Below are positions 55,351-64,000 of a DNA stretch of 64,000 nt, in pieces; position 1 is the stretch's first letter, and every line of letters begins with the position of its first letter. This stretch comes from Parietaria judaica (lineage: Eukaryota; Streptophyta; Magnoliopsida; Rosales; Urticaceae), in contig OX940866.1 in assembly GCA_954871525.1 (NCBI GenBank), forward strand, positions 36,220,521 to 36,284,520, written 5' to 3'. Under the pieces are notes generated by a model. It was not told the origin of the DNA. It saw nothing but the letters and a program-made list of their open reading frames with translations, and did not search any database. The position numbers and the translations under genes were made by a program.

Positions 55351-56667
55351 TATAAAAAAAAAAGGACAAAGATTACTTGACTTTGCATTTTTTTTATTAC
55401 TTAGTTTCTAAAATCGTAATAATCATATGATATTTTATTTACTTATTTTTATTTTACCTTTGAAAGTTATTTACAGCATATACAAGTATTAATATTTTCC
55501 ATTAAATTTCAATCCGTTCTTTTTTTAATCAGACAAAGAACCAAATACTCTGATAAATAAATAAAAAGCTATTTTTAGAAAAGAATCGGTACTTGTACAA
55601 CAAATTTATTTATATTTCATATATAATACTTGTGTTACATACAAAGGCGAGAGGAAATCATTGGTAATAAAGTCCAACATGGATAAGAAAATCAGATCTA
55701 GCCCCTACCCATTAAAAGTCGCCTGCAATGCAAATACATGTCCGAAAAACATTAAACAAAAAATGGAGAATGAAAATATTTTGGGCTCTTTTTTTTAATG
55801 CGGAAAGTGATAGCTGATGAGCGAGGCACCGTGTGAAGTGAAGTGTGAAGCACAATAATTGAAGACGTTGATAGATTCGGATTTTATGACACACCAAAAC
55901 ACGAGATAAATGAATTTTAGTATCACATGATACATACATATATATATATATATCCCAACATTATATCGACGTCATTTTTTTTTAAATAAGTGAAAGCTTA
56001 ACAAACTATGATGGTAAAAGTACCTATAACCAACCCATGCTGCAGTTTTATATTTCTTAACTCTTCAAGAAACAACCTACGTAACCCCTAATACATTTCT
56101 AGTCGGTCAAACCGGAAACGGATACCGACGTTTATACTCAAATAACACGTTACCTCAAAGCTAAAACTATAATAAATTATGTAAAAGAAATCGGAAATCG
56201 ACTCAGTTCTCTTTTTTTTTATATATATATATATATTAAAAAAAAAGAAGCCAGAATATCGGGCCAAAACCGGCCATGTGGCCGAACCACAAACCAGTTG
56301 ATTGGTTCTTTTTTTTTTTTTCATTAGAAAATTCCATACTCAAAGCCAATTCAATTCAATCCCATCCTATCCAATCAAATTCCAATTTTGATCAATCTCA
56401 CAAAACAATTACATCTAATTCTATGTATCATCAACATCACAGGTCCGAGAGAGGCAATGCACACAGCTTTTTCAACCCAATATGAAGACTGCAAAGTAGA
56501 GTAAGTAATTCCGAACTCATCGAGGATCATTTGAGGAACCGAGAGAGTTGACAAGTGTGTCTCTGAATAGATACCTCGGGTTTTAGTGAAACTGCCTTCA
56601 GATGTACACGCTTGTTCATCCTAACAGGGCGCGTTGGACGGTAAAAAGTGAAGTCAGTGATGCGGTC

Positions 56668-59326
56668 TCATAAGAAGTAGTCCGGTGCGGGTTTTTTAGC
56701 CGGAGTCCCTCTTGATTCCTGCATTTCCCAGCATCATATTTCCACTTTTAACTCGGTAAAGTAATGATAAATTTACAGACATGCCCTTGAAGGACTAAAT
56801 TTAAACATAGAAAATTCTCAATATTAAATTCCTTAATGTTTTTGTGGAGACGAACCTGTGGCGCAGCATCAAACACTCGGAATTTCTGATTAAGATTCTC
56901 GTCGAGCTCAAGAATTGCAGCAACATTACCACATCTACGAGAATCCCAGGATAGGAATGAGAAATTAAAATCCAAAAAGTGGGAACACGACTAAAGAATT
57001 CCTAAATATCACCTGTAGCAATAATTCGGAGCCGACCATACTGTGACAATCTGACTGTTGAACATCCATTTATATCCTTCCATTACCAATTGATGGGCCC
57101 GGCAAATATAGTCGATGTTATTAGTATGATTAAACGACGTTACAACACTGCCACCGAATAGAAAACCAGCACCACGTGGACTCAAACCCCAACTATCAAC
57201 GATATCCTCCGGATCTGACCAAAGCAAGTCACACATGGCACCATCGTGAGGCACTTCTTGTTTCCGGTCAATTGTTCGTATCTGTTAGAGTGTCACGAGT
57301 TATTTATTTATTTTAATAACATAATAATGTATTATGAGACGGGCTACTTTACCTGATCCAAACTTGAAATAGTTGGGGAAAGACCACCGTGGACAGTGAA
57401 AACTTTGTTCTCAATGAGAGCCGACAGACTGCAATAAACTGATCAATGAATTACCATCACACGGAAAAAAGAAAATGGTAGATAATTTTTAGTTCTTCGG
57501 GTAACAATTATTTTAATAATTAAAATACTCCAGCATCACTAGTGCACTGATATCTTTAATTTATAGTCCATACTTTTTAAACAATGTAACATAAGATTGA
57601 ACCTTTATTTTTCTTTTGGAGGTAGCACAACATAGTTGCTAACAAACCTGAGGTAATCAAAGATATCGGTGCAGTATTTCCAAACATTCACAGAACCGTA
57701 TTTACGAAGGCACTCGTCATAGAATCCATATACCTGTTTGGAAAGGATAGGTAGTTCCTTAGCAAGTTAATTTTTGTCAAGGAAATTAATTTTAACACTG
57801 TTACGGACCAAGATCGCTAATTCCGGAATCAAGAACACACTAATACTTTCACAATTGAACACAATTACCAACCTTCACTAAACCCGAATCTCCCCCTTTG
57901 AGAGACTTAAGTTTGTGATTAGTTTATTGGCCAATATTCTCATTAATATGTATTCCCTTACATAGGGCATAGAAATTACAGCCTAGACGACAATTAAACC
58001 TCTAACATAAATCCTAAACTCTCGGTCCGCATCAAACACGTACTTTAGAATTTCATACAGTCAAAGGAACTTAACCTGAGTGATTTGACGGCTCTCATGG
58101 TTCCCTCTAATGAGGGTTATCCGATCAGGGTATCTCACCTGAAGGCACATAGAAGGTAAACATCGAATCATTTCAAGCAACAGTCTATAGAGAAAACTGA
58201 ATGATAAGGATCAGAAAAGCTAAGCGGTTTTGAACTTTTAACCATATAACACATCAATATTGACAAAATCCAACAGTAAAAAACCTCCGTGGATACCTTT
58301 GATGCTTAAGTGGCTGATAACAGCTAATACATATTTCTCGTATCAATAATTTAGGTTTTAAGGTTTTACAACCAAGGATTTTAATGACCTTTCACGAGGA
58401 GAGTACGACCATCACCAGATAACTTGTAGACCCACACAAGCATAACAATGTGCATTTAACTCTAAATTTGAGAAGAGTCCATTAACAAAGAGACGGAAAC
58501 CCTACAATCCTAACATATCAAAGGTTATTACGAGGAACAAAAGAAGAAGCTCGACAGTTTAGCATATATCTACGAGTAAGAAGACTCGATAATCACCTTG
58601 AGGGCGAGCAGAAGAAGAAATGTCTCGACGGAATAAAATCCTCTGTCAACAAAGTCTCCAAGAAACAAGTAGTTAGTCTTGGGACAGTCACCTCCGACTC
58701 TGAAAAGCTCTTTCATGTCATAAAACTGACCATGAATGTCACCGCATATCTGTTCGAAATCGAAAACGGAACCGGTTTAGCAACAACATCTTGTCATCCC
58801 TAAACACAAGTAGTAGGAAAACCCAAACAAAAAAAAAAAACGTTCCGAAACGTATTGTATTACGCTCTTAGGTCACGAAAATTTCTAGCAAATACGAACA
58901 TATGCCACTCGAAGTCAAACCTGACTAATACAAGATTTCCATAATAAAAGATTCCTATTTCATCATCACGGCCTACATTTCCATTAACCTCGAAGAAGAA
59001 GAAGAGGTTTTTGCTCGAATTCAGCAGTTCAATAATCAGTGCGATTCCGATGAAAGTTCACGCACATCAACCTAAGCTAGAATTACACCCCGAAGAATGA
59101 GGTTTTGCACCAGAAATCGAACCAATCAACACACAATTTCTCAGATTCTGAAGCGGCGAATTGGCAATTAGGGAAAGAGACTGACAGTGACAGGAGCATC
59201 GACTCGCTGGACATTGCTCTCCTCGACGAGGATTTCCATGGCTTTGAGGCAGAGAGCTTTGACCTCCGACTCCTTCAGAGGCTCGCACTTCTTCAGCTGC
59301 TCAATTTGCCGGTCCAGGTCCGACAT
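56668..59326 (-). CDS. PPX: PPX: catalytic subunit of protein phosphatase 4 (PP4)
   Basis: Eight exons, 59326-59186, 58749-58597, 58138-58076, 57733-57648, 57428-57353, 57281-57013, 56934-56856 and 56718-56668, join in frame to give 305 aa, the usual length of plant PPX. It starts M-S-D-L-D-R-Q-I-E and ends P-D-Y-F-L, the methylated tail type of PP2A-like phosphatases. Metal-binding and catalytic motifs are all present: G-D-I-H-G-Q, G-D-F-V-D-R-G, G-N-H-E-S-R, H-G-G-L-S-P, and S-A-P-N-Y-C-Y-R across the last junctions. Sequence such as [13 protein letters not shown] assigns it to PP4 rather than PP2A or PP6. The exon 1 donor is a weak GTCAGT. A CT-rich stretch marks the 5' UTR (59377-59402). 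Confidence 0.95.
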
Positions 59327-59992
59327 CTCTCTCTCCCTGAGACCTACAGCTCTCCTCTCCTCTCTCTCCCTGAGACCTAGACCTCTCTCTCTCTCTCTCC
59401 TCTGAATCTGCGAATTGGAGATATATTTTGGGTTAATTGTGTTTGTGGGGATGCGAATGTCTGCTATTTTACAATTCAACCCCTATTTTATCTTATATTC
59501 ACATCTAACCCCCCTCGCATGCTGCATTACCATTTAGCTCTAAGATCGGTACTTTCACCAGAATCTACGAAACATTATTTACGTCACTGCGCTTACATAT
59601 TGTCATCTATTTTAAACGTTTTTGATATATTTTTGTTAATGCTCATGTTTTTAATTAACGGTGAACCCGGTCCACTGTTCGAGCCTCGGGACTGACCCCG
59701 ATGGTCGCGTGGGCGGTCAAAGGTGGAGACGAAATCTTATTCCTTGGCGAGCCTCCGCGTTGTTCCTGGCATTCCTTGATGATTTTCCTTCCTCGACGAT
59801 GTCTCCGACAGCAAAGGACCAAAAATGAAAAGATTGATGTCGAACGCCGTCACTTATGTAGAAATCATTTAAATATTTACATCGAGATATACCAACATAT
59901 ATCATCAATGTAAATATTTTCATTCTTTGCTGCCACGTTTGACAAAAGTTTGCCGGAGCACGTCGTGAAGCGGGGCCTCGAGGGAACACATG

Positions 59993-60180
59993 GACAAGGT
60001 TCCTTATGCTTCGGCTATCGGGAGTCTAATGTACGCGATGGTATGCACGAGACCTGACATTGCACATGCAGTGGGAGTTGTGAGCAGGTTTATGAGCGAT
60101 CCGGGAAAGCAACATTAGGAAGCTGTGAAGTGGATACTAAGGTACCTCAAAGGAAGCTCCAGTTCAGCTTGTGACAAGAC
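59993..60180 (+). pseudogene. Copia reverse transcriptase C-terminal fragment
   Basis: One frame encodes the hallmark copia stretch P-Y-A-S-A-I-G-S-L-M-Y-A, then T-R-P-D-I-A-H-A-V, and after an in-frame stop at about 60116, V-K-W-I-L-R-Y-L-K-G. Only this piece of the polyprotein is present, so it is a relic. Confidence 0.85.
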
Positions 60181-60390
60181 GAATACAATGATAGGTTGGA
60201 AGATATAGTTTTAATGTATTTTTAAATAATGTATTTTTTAATTATTTTTTAGAAGTGATCGTTAGTAAATTACCTAACCAAACACTAAATTACTTAACCA
60301 AGTAGCACTTTCTGTTAAATTACTTTTACGAAGTGATTTCTGCAACAACACAACAATGCCAAACTGGGCCTAAGACTGTTACGTGACTTA

Positions 60391-60741
60391 GTCCCCAAAA
60401 TCCTAGTCAAAAACCCATCCGGGTTATATTTTTTTTTTTAAAAAAAACCCGGATACGGATCAGTCCGGGTCCGGGAAAAAAAATCCCAGACTGATCCGGA
60501 TCCGGGTTAGTGTTTTTATTTATTCATTTATTTATCTATTTTCTGGGCCGTTGATCTTGATGATCCAACGGCCCAGATCAAAAGTTTTTTTATTTTATTT
60601 TAAATACCCGGATATTTTGATATCCGAGTTAATTTATCCGGATCCGTGTTTTTCCGGATCTGGATATATCCGGATCCGTTTTTTTTTTTTATTTTTTTTG
60701 CCATCTGAGTATTTAACCCGGGTAAGGCATTTTGGGGATCA
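60391..60741. mobile_element. hAT-like MITE with CCGGAT repeats (8-bp TSD)
   Basis: A 351-bp element with inverted ends around TCCCCAAAAT. It is flanked by an exact 8-bp duplication, GTGACTTA, at 60383-60390 and 60742-60749. The interior is packed with CCGGAT and CCGGGT words in both orientations, so it can fold extensively. No coding capacity. Confidence 0.75.
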
Positions 60742-61050
60742 GTGACTTAGGTCTATAGGGTTGCCCTTCTTGAGTAGTAATACACAAAAATGAGTATTAA
60801 TATATACAATACCAAAAGTTTAAGGGTCTCAATGCAATAAACCTAAAAATGATTCCCTGAATTTTTTTCCCCAATAAACCCAGAAAGAACTACATCGAGC
60901 TCTTCGTTTCGCAAATTCCCCAATCTCACTCTCGAGAATCGCAAGAAATGTCAGTCACTCTCTCTCAATCTCCTGATTCCGAACTTCATTGCAATCGGTT
61001 TATCTCGTGATCGTCTTTTGTGTGTTTGATTTGTTGTTGCAGAGCCGGGA

Positions 61051-62052
61051 ATGGCGTGGAGAGGACAGTTGTCGAAGAGCTTCAAGGAGATTCGGATTCT
61101 TCTCTGTCAAAACTCACCTGCGAGCTCAGCGACCAGGTTTCGGTTTTCAATTTTTCGTTGTTTGATATTGAGAAATTTATTTGGGAATTTTGTTGTTGGG
61201 AAATTTGAAAAACCTAGTCTAAATTTTTCCTTTTTTTTTTTTTAATTTAGAACTTTCGTGGAGAAGAACTACACGGATCTGAAGACTTTGAACCCGAAAT
61301 TACCAATCTTGATCAGGGAATGCAGTGGCGTTGAGCCTCAGTTATGGGCTAGATATGGTAATTTCTTACTCCATCATTTGAGCTTTCGTGATCGATTATC
61401 GACATTTTATCTTCGATAACGCGTATCGACATCGGTTTCGTTTCTTTACACATCGTAAAGAAGCGCCGAATCCTTTGAATTCCGGGTTCTTGAGTATCCG
61501 TTTGATGAACATGAACTGTCAATCTTGAAGTGTGTAACCATGCCCGTGTGAGATTAATTTGGCAGCAATCCTGATTTGGTCCCGTCATTTCTCTTACGAT
61601 CTCGAGTAATTGGCAGCGATCTCCCTTTAAATTTACTCATAGGTGCTCGGGGTGCATTTCCCGTTCTTTCGGAGTATTACACCCGTATTTTCACGAAACG
61701 GAAGTTCAGGGGAGAAATTTCGCCACTTAACAAAGTTCTAGGGGGATTAACGAACACCAAATACTCTACCATCTACGCCTACGGCCATTTCTTATCATCA
61801 ATTTTCCCCGCGATAAACTCATTTTCCTTCTCGTAGGCATAATCGAGGAAGATTATGCATAATTTATGTACCTTAGATCTGTCGTTTTCTAGTTTCTGCG
61901 CTTGTCAGTAAAGTTGTTTTGTGTATTCCTCTGATTGTTGAACAGACTTGGGTGTGGAAAAAGGAATCCGTTTAGAAGGCTTAAGCGAGGAACAAATCTC
62001 GAAGGCGCTCGAAGACCTCGCCAGAGCCGGGGCGTCGCTTAAGAAAGCCTGA
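61051..62052 (+). CDS. NDUFA2: NADH dehydrogenase 1 alpha subcomplex subunit 2 (complex I subunit B8)
   Basis: Exons 61051-61136, 61251-61357 and 61946-62052 join in frame to give 99 aa. It begins M-A-W-R-G-Q-L-S and has the [13 protein letters not shown] core that marks the B8/NDUFA2 family with its thioredoxin-like fold, then a helical tail ending K-K-A. It is an accessory subunit of mitochondrial complex I, on the matrix side. All introns are GT-AG. An acceptor-like CAG just before the start suggests a 5' UTR intron. Intron 2 holds an unrelated 87-codon open frame that I do not call a gene. Confidence 0.92.
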
Positions 62053-63146
62053 TTCCATAATTTTGCCACAGTGTTAATGTGGAGAATGAAATAAATTATT
62101 GATTCAGTGAAACGCCCATTTATGAACACACTTGTTGTATTGCTTTTGCACCAAATGATTCAGTAACTTGTGTTTTATGTGGATCGTTTGGACCGAGAAA
62201 TCTGAAATCGTCAAAGTGATCATAGAAAATTTTCGCAAAGATATAAAAAAGATTTAATTGTCGAAATGGACGCCGAACGATTTTATCTTCACGCCTCCAT
62301 TCACCGACACCGTCGAGAACGTCTACTTAGAAACGAGCATTGCTTTATTCAATAAATTAGTAAGTCTTAATCAATCTTTTGAATTTCTAGTCCTTTTAAA
62401 CAAGATGATAGATCTTGTGTTTTATGTGGACCGTTTGGACCGAGAAACCGTCAAAGCGACTATAGAAATTTTTCGCAAGGATATAAAAATATTTAATTGT
62501 CGTAATGGACGCCGAACGATGTTATCTTCACGCCACCTTTCACCGACACCGCCGGGAACGTCTACTTAGAGCGAGCATCGCTTTATTCAATAAATTAGTA
62601 ATTAGTCTTAATCAATCTTTTTAATTTCTAGTCAATAAATATGAAAGAAAGAGACAACAAAAGAAATTGCTTGGTGGCGTGGCATTGGGGTCGTCGTCTC
62701 TCAAATAATTAAATTAAAATAAAATAAAATATAAAATATAAACTCAATAATTTGCGCAAAAACAAAATAAAAATAAATAAATAAATAAAAACGAGTTTCG
62801 GCCGAATCCAGAAACCCCTCGATATCGATCATCGTCTCCGAGCCTTGGCCGATTCCTGCAATTCTCGCGATCTCGTATCATTCCGTTTCTTGATTCTCCT
62901 GATCCTTTAGGTTTTGCTGCTTTCTTTAATTTCATTTCTTTTGATCGTGTAGCGAAATTGGATTCGGGAAAGCTTTCCAATTCTGTTGATCAATTTGATC
63001 ATATTCAGGCTTAATCACGTAATTTTGAATCGCTTAAGAGAGATTGACCCTTGAAGAGGATTGGAATTATGGCTTTTAATCTAGGCGGCCATTTTCGAGC
63101 TTCGGTTTGATGTGTAAACTGTTGTTCTTAATCTTAGGTTAGGTTG
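62053..63146. other. Region between NDUFA2 and the SYP5-type gene
   Basis: It contains a 247-bp tandem duplication (62171-62640), an A-rich stretch near 62710-62790 and the probable 5' UTR of the syntaxin gene (about 62800-63146). No further gene is seen. Confidence 0.6.
62171..62640. repeat. Two-copy tandem duplication, 247-bp period
   Basis: Copy 1 starts at about 62171 and copy 2 at about 62418, both with TGTTTTATGTGGA. They share the GTTTGGACCGAGAAA, TGGACGCCGAACGAT and CACCGACACCG segments with scattered changes. An open frame across it (62258-62569) follows from the repeat and has no recognised family. Confidence 0.85.
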
Positions 63147-64000
63147 ATGGCGTCTTCTGGGGATTCATGGACGAAAGAATATACTGAAGCGGTGAAGCTT
63201 GCTGATGATATCAATGGCATGATATCGGATCGGACTTCGTTGCCGTCTTCCGGACCGGACACACAACGTCACTCCTCGGCAATTAGGAGGAAGATCACCA
63301 TCTTGGGGACTAGACTTGATAGCTTGCACTCCCTTCTGTCGAAGCTTCCCGGGAAACAGCCCATGTTAGTAGTTTTATTTATTGTTTTGCATCAAATTCT
63401 TAACTTATGTAACGATCGGTGGAAGTAATTTGATGATGTTTGCTTCATTGCATTGACAGAACGGATAAAGAAATGAATCGCCGGAAGGACATGCTTGCAA
63501 ACTTGAAGTCAAAGGTCAACCAGATGGCTTCGGCGTTGAACATGTCAAACTTTGCAAACAGGGACAGCTTGCTCGGGCCTGAAATAAAGCCCGTTGATGT
63601 CGCGGCTAGGACCGCTGGGCTGGACAACTCTGGCGTTGTTGGACTTCAGCGACAAGTTATGAGAGGCAAGTACTTTATTTGCGGATAATTACTATCATTT
63701 TATATATAAATTGTCTTCTTTCCGATATCAATAAATCACGTAAATGAATTCCTTTTTGAACAGAACAAGATGAAGGGCTTGAGAAACTTGAAGAGACCGT
63801 GATCAGCACGAAACATATTGCACTTGCTGTGAATGAAGAGCTAGAACTTCACACCAGACTAATCGTACGGTTTCGAAATTCATTTTCCGATATCGAAGCT
63901 TTACCGTTTCACCTTTCTCGTAGAATTTATTTATGTTAAATACACCCTTTTGCAGGATGACTTGGATTACCATGTTGATGTGACTGACTCGCGGCTACGG
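63147..64000 (+). CDS. SYP5-type syntaxin (Qc-SNARE, SYP51/SYP52 like), partial
   Basis: Exons 63147-63364, 63460-63665, 63764-63864 and 63956-64000 (cut by the window end) join in frame. The protein begins M-A-S-S-G-D-S-W and follows SYP51/SYP52 closely: D-I-N-G-M, I-R-R-K-I-T-I-L-G-T-R-L-D-S-L, E-M-N-R-R-K-D, A-L-N-M-S-N-F-A-N-R-D-S-L and E-Q-D-E-G-L-E-K-L-E-E. The last visible residues enter the SNARE motif; the rest and the membrane anchor are outside. These syntaxins act in trans-Golgi, prevacuolar and vacuolar fusion. The intron after exon 2 uses a GC donor (AGAG|GCAAGT); the GT alternative 4 nt downstream breaks the frame. Confidence 0.92.

Larger units (their letters stand above)
54837..56667. 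other. Intergenic region between the BPI/LBP-like gene and PPX
   Basis: It contains the upstream region of the BPI/LBP-like gene, a SINE candidate (55078-55288), an ATA microsatellite (55319-55350) and, toward 56667, the probable PPX 3' UTR. The rest is AT-rich without visible features. Confidence 0.6.
59327..61050. other. Divergent intergenic region between PPX and NDUFA2
   Basis: It contains the PPX 5' UTR and promoter, a decayed copia fragment (59993-60180), a MITE (60391-60741), and the NDUFA2 5' UTR, probably with a 5' UTR intron ending at 61042. A short inverted repeat, AAATATTTACAT/ATGTAAATATTT, lies at about 59870-59920. Nothing else is seen. Confidence 0.6.

Noticed and set aside
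56668..59326. PP2A or PP6 catalytic subunit
   Set aside because: The N-terminus M-S-D-L-D-R-Q-I-E and the [12 protein letters not shown] region are PP4 (PPX) features.
61576..61836. Extra exon or gene in NDUFA2 intron 2
   Set aside because: Known exons join in frame without it, and the 87-codon frame resembles no family.

Overview
This is nuclear DNA from a flowering plant, most likely a eudicot. The evidence is short GT-AG introns, AT-rich spacers, plant-only protein families and plant-type LTR retrotransposons and MITEs. The species cannot be named from the sequence alone.

Bases 1-49365 hold a cluster of receptor-like kinases of the LRK10-like (leaf-rust-10 / GUB_WAK) family. All have a cysteine-rich, wall-binding type ectodomain, one transmembrane helix, and a non-RD kinase carrying HFD or YFD instead of HRD. 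Two ectodomain classes recur. Class A begins with an S-C-G motif, has a long ectodomain and a kinase opening Y-S-Y. Class B begins with a C-G-(Y)-P-G-F type motif, has a shorter ectodomain ending C-x2-C-E-x4-C and ECF, and a kinase opening S-Y-x-D. I use the names A0 (1-762, partial), A1 (minus), B1 (plus), A2 (minus, broken), B2 (plus, broken), B3 (minus), A3 and A4 (plus, tandem duplicates), A5 (minus) and B4 (plus, broken). Every B gene sits head-to-head with an A gene: A1/B1, A2/B2, B3/A3 and A5/B4. Three of the four shared promoters are shorter than 450 bp.

The cluster is being reshaped by transposons. A solo LTR with a 5-bp target-site duplication splits exon 1 of A2. A second solo LTR splits the kinase exon of B2. 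An 8.8-kb LTR retrotransposon with nearly identical LTRs sits in the catalytic loop of B4. That element has lost its protease, reverse transcriptase and RNase H but keeps an integrase. In the opposite direction it carries a large intact spliced antisense gene. A3 and A4 arose from a tandem duplication of about 5 kb; a 533-bp MITE then entered an A3 intron only.

Bases 52258-64000 are a quiet region of conserved single genes: a BPI/LBP-like lipid-binding protein (minus), the PP4 catalytic subunit PPX (minus), the complex I subunit NDUFA2/B8 (plus) and the start of a SYP5-type syntaxin (plus, cut by the window end). Small mobile elements, including a SINE candidate with a long target-site duplication, lie between them.

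One signal that no feature explains is an octamer, AAACGACA (TGTCGTTT on the other strand). It is clustered in four short blocks, each lying just 3' of a minus-strand gene.
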